Positions 61,393-64,000 of a stretch of 64,000 nucleotides of DNA are shown piece after piece; the stretch's first letter is position 1; each line of letters begins with the position of its first letter. The notes below the pieces were generated by a model that worked only from the letters and a program-made list of their open reading frames with translations, was not told where the DNA came from and made no database searches. Source of the stretch: Leucaena leucocephala (Eukaryota > Streptophyta > Magnoliopsida > Fabales > Fabaceae); the NCBI GenBank assembly GCA_037074615.1, contig CM073527.1:10814848-10878847 (forward strand), in the 5' to 3' direction. Made by a program: the position numbers and the translations under genes.

Positions 61393-64000
61393 TGTCATAT
61401 CCTAAAATTTTCCCTATCTGTATAATACTGATAGTGGAAAGAGGTTTAGAAAGGATTATGACGAAGATCAGACGAGATAATAAAGGTTAGATAAGTTTTG
61501 AAGAAAGAGAAGGACCTAAACGAAAATTGGAAAAGGTTAAAGGCCAAAAGTTAAAGTAGAAATAAATGTTGGGCTAAAAGTGGTAATTTCTAAAAGTTTA
61601 GGGACCTAAATATAATTAAGCAAAAAGTCAGGGACATAAATGTAATTATAGAAAAGTTCATCCAGAAAAGGCTTAGAACTGCCTGTAAGTATTTCAGTCC
61701 CACATTCCATTAGTAAATAGAAGAAGTCATGCTAGGTAATCTCGCATGATACAGAAATTTTATTAGGGCTCCAGACAGTAGAAAATTATCTGATAGTCTA
61801 AAAGTTATCTGAATTTTTATCAGATTCCATGGACATCACATATAAGTGAGAGAATTACAGGAAAGCGTGCCCTACAGTGTCAAATGTCTTGGATCTGACA
61901 GAACTCCAAAAGAAGTTCTGTATAAAAAGTTATTTACATATTAATGAATTTTGACAGGAGTTTGATAACACCCATGATCCGATAATAGAACTTATCGGTA
62001 TGTGAGCCTAGATGAAATGAGACTAGATGAACTCACATATAGGCCCATGATGATGCCAAGAAGGGCCCAAAACCTAGGATATCAGTCTATCAGTAGAAGG
62101 GGCCAGTGACCAGAAAAAGTGTAAAATTACGAAAATGCCCCTGGATGTCCAGATTGTACCAGAGATGGATGAAGGGCATTTTGGTCATCTGGGATAGGCT
62201 AAAAACGTGGGACATGATATAAATATGATTAGTTGAGCCCATATACACCCTGAGGCAGTATAAAGAGGGGTAAAATGACGATTATGCCCTTAGGGTCAAT
62301 ATAGTGTAAGAAATGACACCAAAGGTATTTTGGTCATTTTCTAAGGAATGGATGGCAGATAAATACTCAGTATAACCATGTCAAGGGTATAAGAAGCCTA
62401 GACATTGGTTTCCAGGATAGAATACTTATCCTGGTATATTATAGAAAAATTCGGAACAGAAAACAGTTCGGTTGTTGTGAAACTGCTCTGATCGGTACCG
62501 GATTGGACTGGAATTTTTCCAGAAGCTTCCTGGCATGGTGAGCACGCCACCTAACCCCTTGAGGTTCCCCTTGAGCTGTCCCACATGATGTCATAATTAT
62601 TCTTTTATAAAAAAGTAAAATCCAAGATTAAATGTGAGCCTTTAGATCAAATAGTAACCAAATCAATCTTGGCCATTGATTTTTCTTGGATTTTGGCTAT
62701 AAATACCCCTCCATTCTGCAGACAAACCATAAGCTCATGGACCCTTGGGGAAACTCTTGCAAAATGAAAACTCAAGCCAAGACAAAGAAGATTCAAGGTT
62801 CCAAAGTTCAAGCAAGCTAGAGATTAAAGGTAAGCAATCTCACCTAACTTATTTTCCTTTGATTTGGGAGCTTGAACTTAGGGTTTTGATGGGAGAAAAG
62901 TTGAGTTTTCTCTAAGGGGTGGTGCTGCCCAAAGACCTTAAAGGAAAGGGGAAAGAAGAAATTAAAGTTATAACCATATGATTAAAGCTTAAACAAGCTA
63001 GTTAAGTGGTTGGTTGTTGAATCAAATTGATATTCTTGACTTTGCCATGGTGTGCCCTGCTCGGTCTACACTGTTCATGAGGGAAGGAAATTGAATTTCA
63101 ATGATTTAATCCTTCCATTGAGTTTGTATGATGATTTTGTGTAGGATTGGAAAGGTTTTGAACCTTGGAAACATTAAAATCTCAAGGTTGTAGTCTTTGA
63201 GATTCCTTACGGTTACTGTTCACTCGCATGAACAGTGATTGGCATTTCATGATTTTGATGGTTCCAATGGTTTTAAAATGAAAAGTTGTGTTGGTTAAAG
63301 TCAAGACATCAATTGGTTCAAGAGCCAAGTGGATTAGTGAAAATTAGAGAAAGTTATGACAATAAAGAGTGTAACAAAGTTAGTCTTGAACATGGTTGGA
63401 GTTCATGTGTCCTAATGAGTTATGTGATGAATATGAATGTGTTTAGGACCATGAAACATCCAAGAAGATGTTGGGAAGTGATGGACGTAAAGGCTTGATG
63501 GTTGGAAAGCTAGGGAGCAAGGGCTAAAGATCAAGAGAAAAGCTTAAGTGCAAGGTAGTGAACTTACCTCTTTATGTGCTTGATGTGGTATGCTTATGCG
63601 TTGACATGTATATGTTATTTGAATGATGTTGTGACATGATAAATGATGTTGAATGTATTGTGAATAACATGTTTCCATGGCCATACACTTTATGTAAAAG
63701 TATATAGCATGATGGCATGTCACTAATCAAAGAAAGTTAATGAAATTACATATCATGCAATAGCATCCATCTTGCATATTTAAGTGGTAATATTTGCTAC
63801 TGAGATTCCCTAGAATCTCACTCTCCCATAACCAACCAATTTAGGTCAAGCATGATGGATAATGTATGCATGGAGAAGAGTTAAAGCATGGAAGAAGAAA
63901 AGTGAAGTATTTAAGATGTTAGCATATGCTATGCACTTTCCATGTATGTCAAAGCCATGTAAAGTATCTATTTATGTGATGAGATTGTATGAAACAATTA
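61393..64000 (+). repeat. 3' LTR of the gypsy-type element, cut by the window edge
   Basis: Matches 51694-56620 without the copia insertion, for 2608 bp to the end of the window. About 600 bases more are expected outside. TATA box 62698-62705 and donor-like GGTAAGC at 62829-62835. Confidence 0.92.

Larger units (their letters stand above)
51694..64000 (+). mobile_element. Non-autonomous gypsy-type LTR element, right end outside the window
   Basis: 5' LTR 51694-56620, primer site 56624-56635, internal region 56621-61392, polypurine tract 61379-61392 and 3' LTR from 61393 past the right edge. The 3' internal end reads AATTTCGAGGATGAAATTTA then AAGAGGGG, a layout seen in plant Ty3/gypsy elements. 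No RT, RNase H or integrase motif could be read in the 4.8-kb internal region, so it is a large non-autonomous derivative. The five bases before the LTR are TGATC, the predicted target duplication. Confidence 0.88.

Overview
The window is nuclear DNA of a flowering plant, most probably a dicot. It holds one intact, spliced gene with plant-type introns and promoter motifs, encoding cytosolic ribosomal protein S13 (RPS13, uS15 family). Almost everything else is AT-rich transposable-element DNA. I cannot name the species. No bacterial, organellar or CRISPR feature was seen, and most open frames longer than 60 codons lie in LTRs, minisatellite or decayed transposons.

Left part (1-10.4 kb): a 21-bp minisatellite (1-541), then a broken Ty3/gypsy element on the minus strand (about 1400-10366). 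Its two LTR copies flank an internally deleted gag-pol. A different gypsy-type solo LTR (6203-9416, target duplication ACTTG) sits inside its 5' LTR. Middle-left (10.4-17.5 kb): a tRNA-like sequence, pieces of CACTA-type DNA transposons, a tRNA-derived SINE with a 15-bp target duplication, and unrecognised decayed reading frames. RPS13 has five exons between 17662 and 19672 with a telo-box and a GGCCCA motif upstream. A Stowaway-like MITE and further CACTA-like sequence follow (20-23 kb).

Right part (23.7-64 kb): a retrotransposon landscape dominated by two families. Family 1 is a Ty3/gypsy-type element with LTRs of about 3.2 kb (TGTCATATCC...GTTACA), an initiator-Met-tRNA primer site and a GA-rich polypurine tract, but no recognisable pol; it looks non-autonomous. 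Family 2 is a Ty1/copia element with LTRs of about 1.7 kb (TGTTGGAAA...CCTTACA). Copia LTRs occur four times: three are solo LTRs (25241-26992, 34795-36506, 53614-55324) and one (46731-48495) is still joined to a decayed minus-strand copia pol. One of the solo LTRs splits a decayed plant-transposon-protein ORF (34549-37960).

From 40164 to the right edge the elements form a nest of left halves: LTR(+) cut by LTR(-), cut by LTR(-), cut by copia(-), cut by the gypsy-type element(+), which carries a copia solo LTR. The matching right halves should lie beyond the window in reverse order. Within the youngest gypsy-type element there is a stretch resembling most of a 5S rRNA gene, including its internal Pol III promoter boxes. 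LTR copies of this family also share a TATA box followed 105-170 bp later by a splice-donor-like AG/GTAA. These two points are the most unusual observations here.
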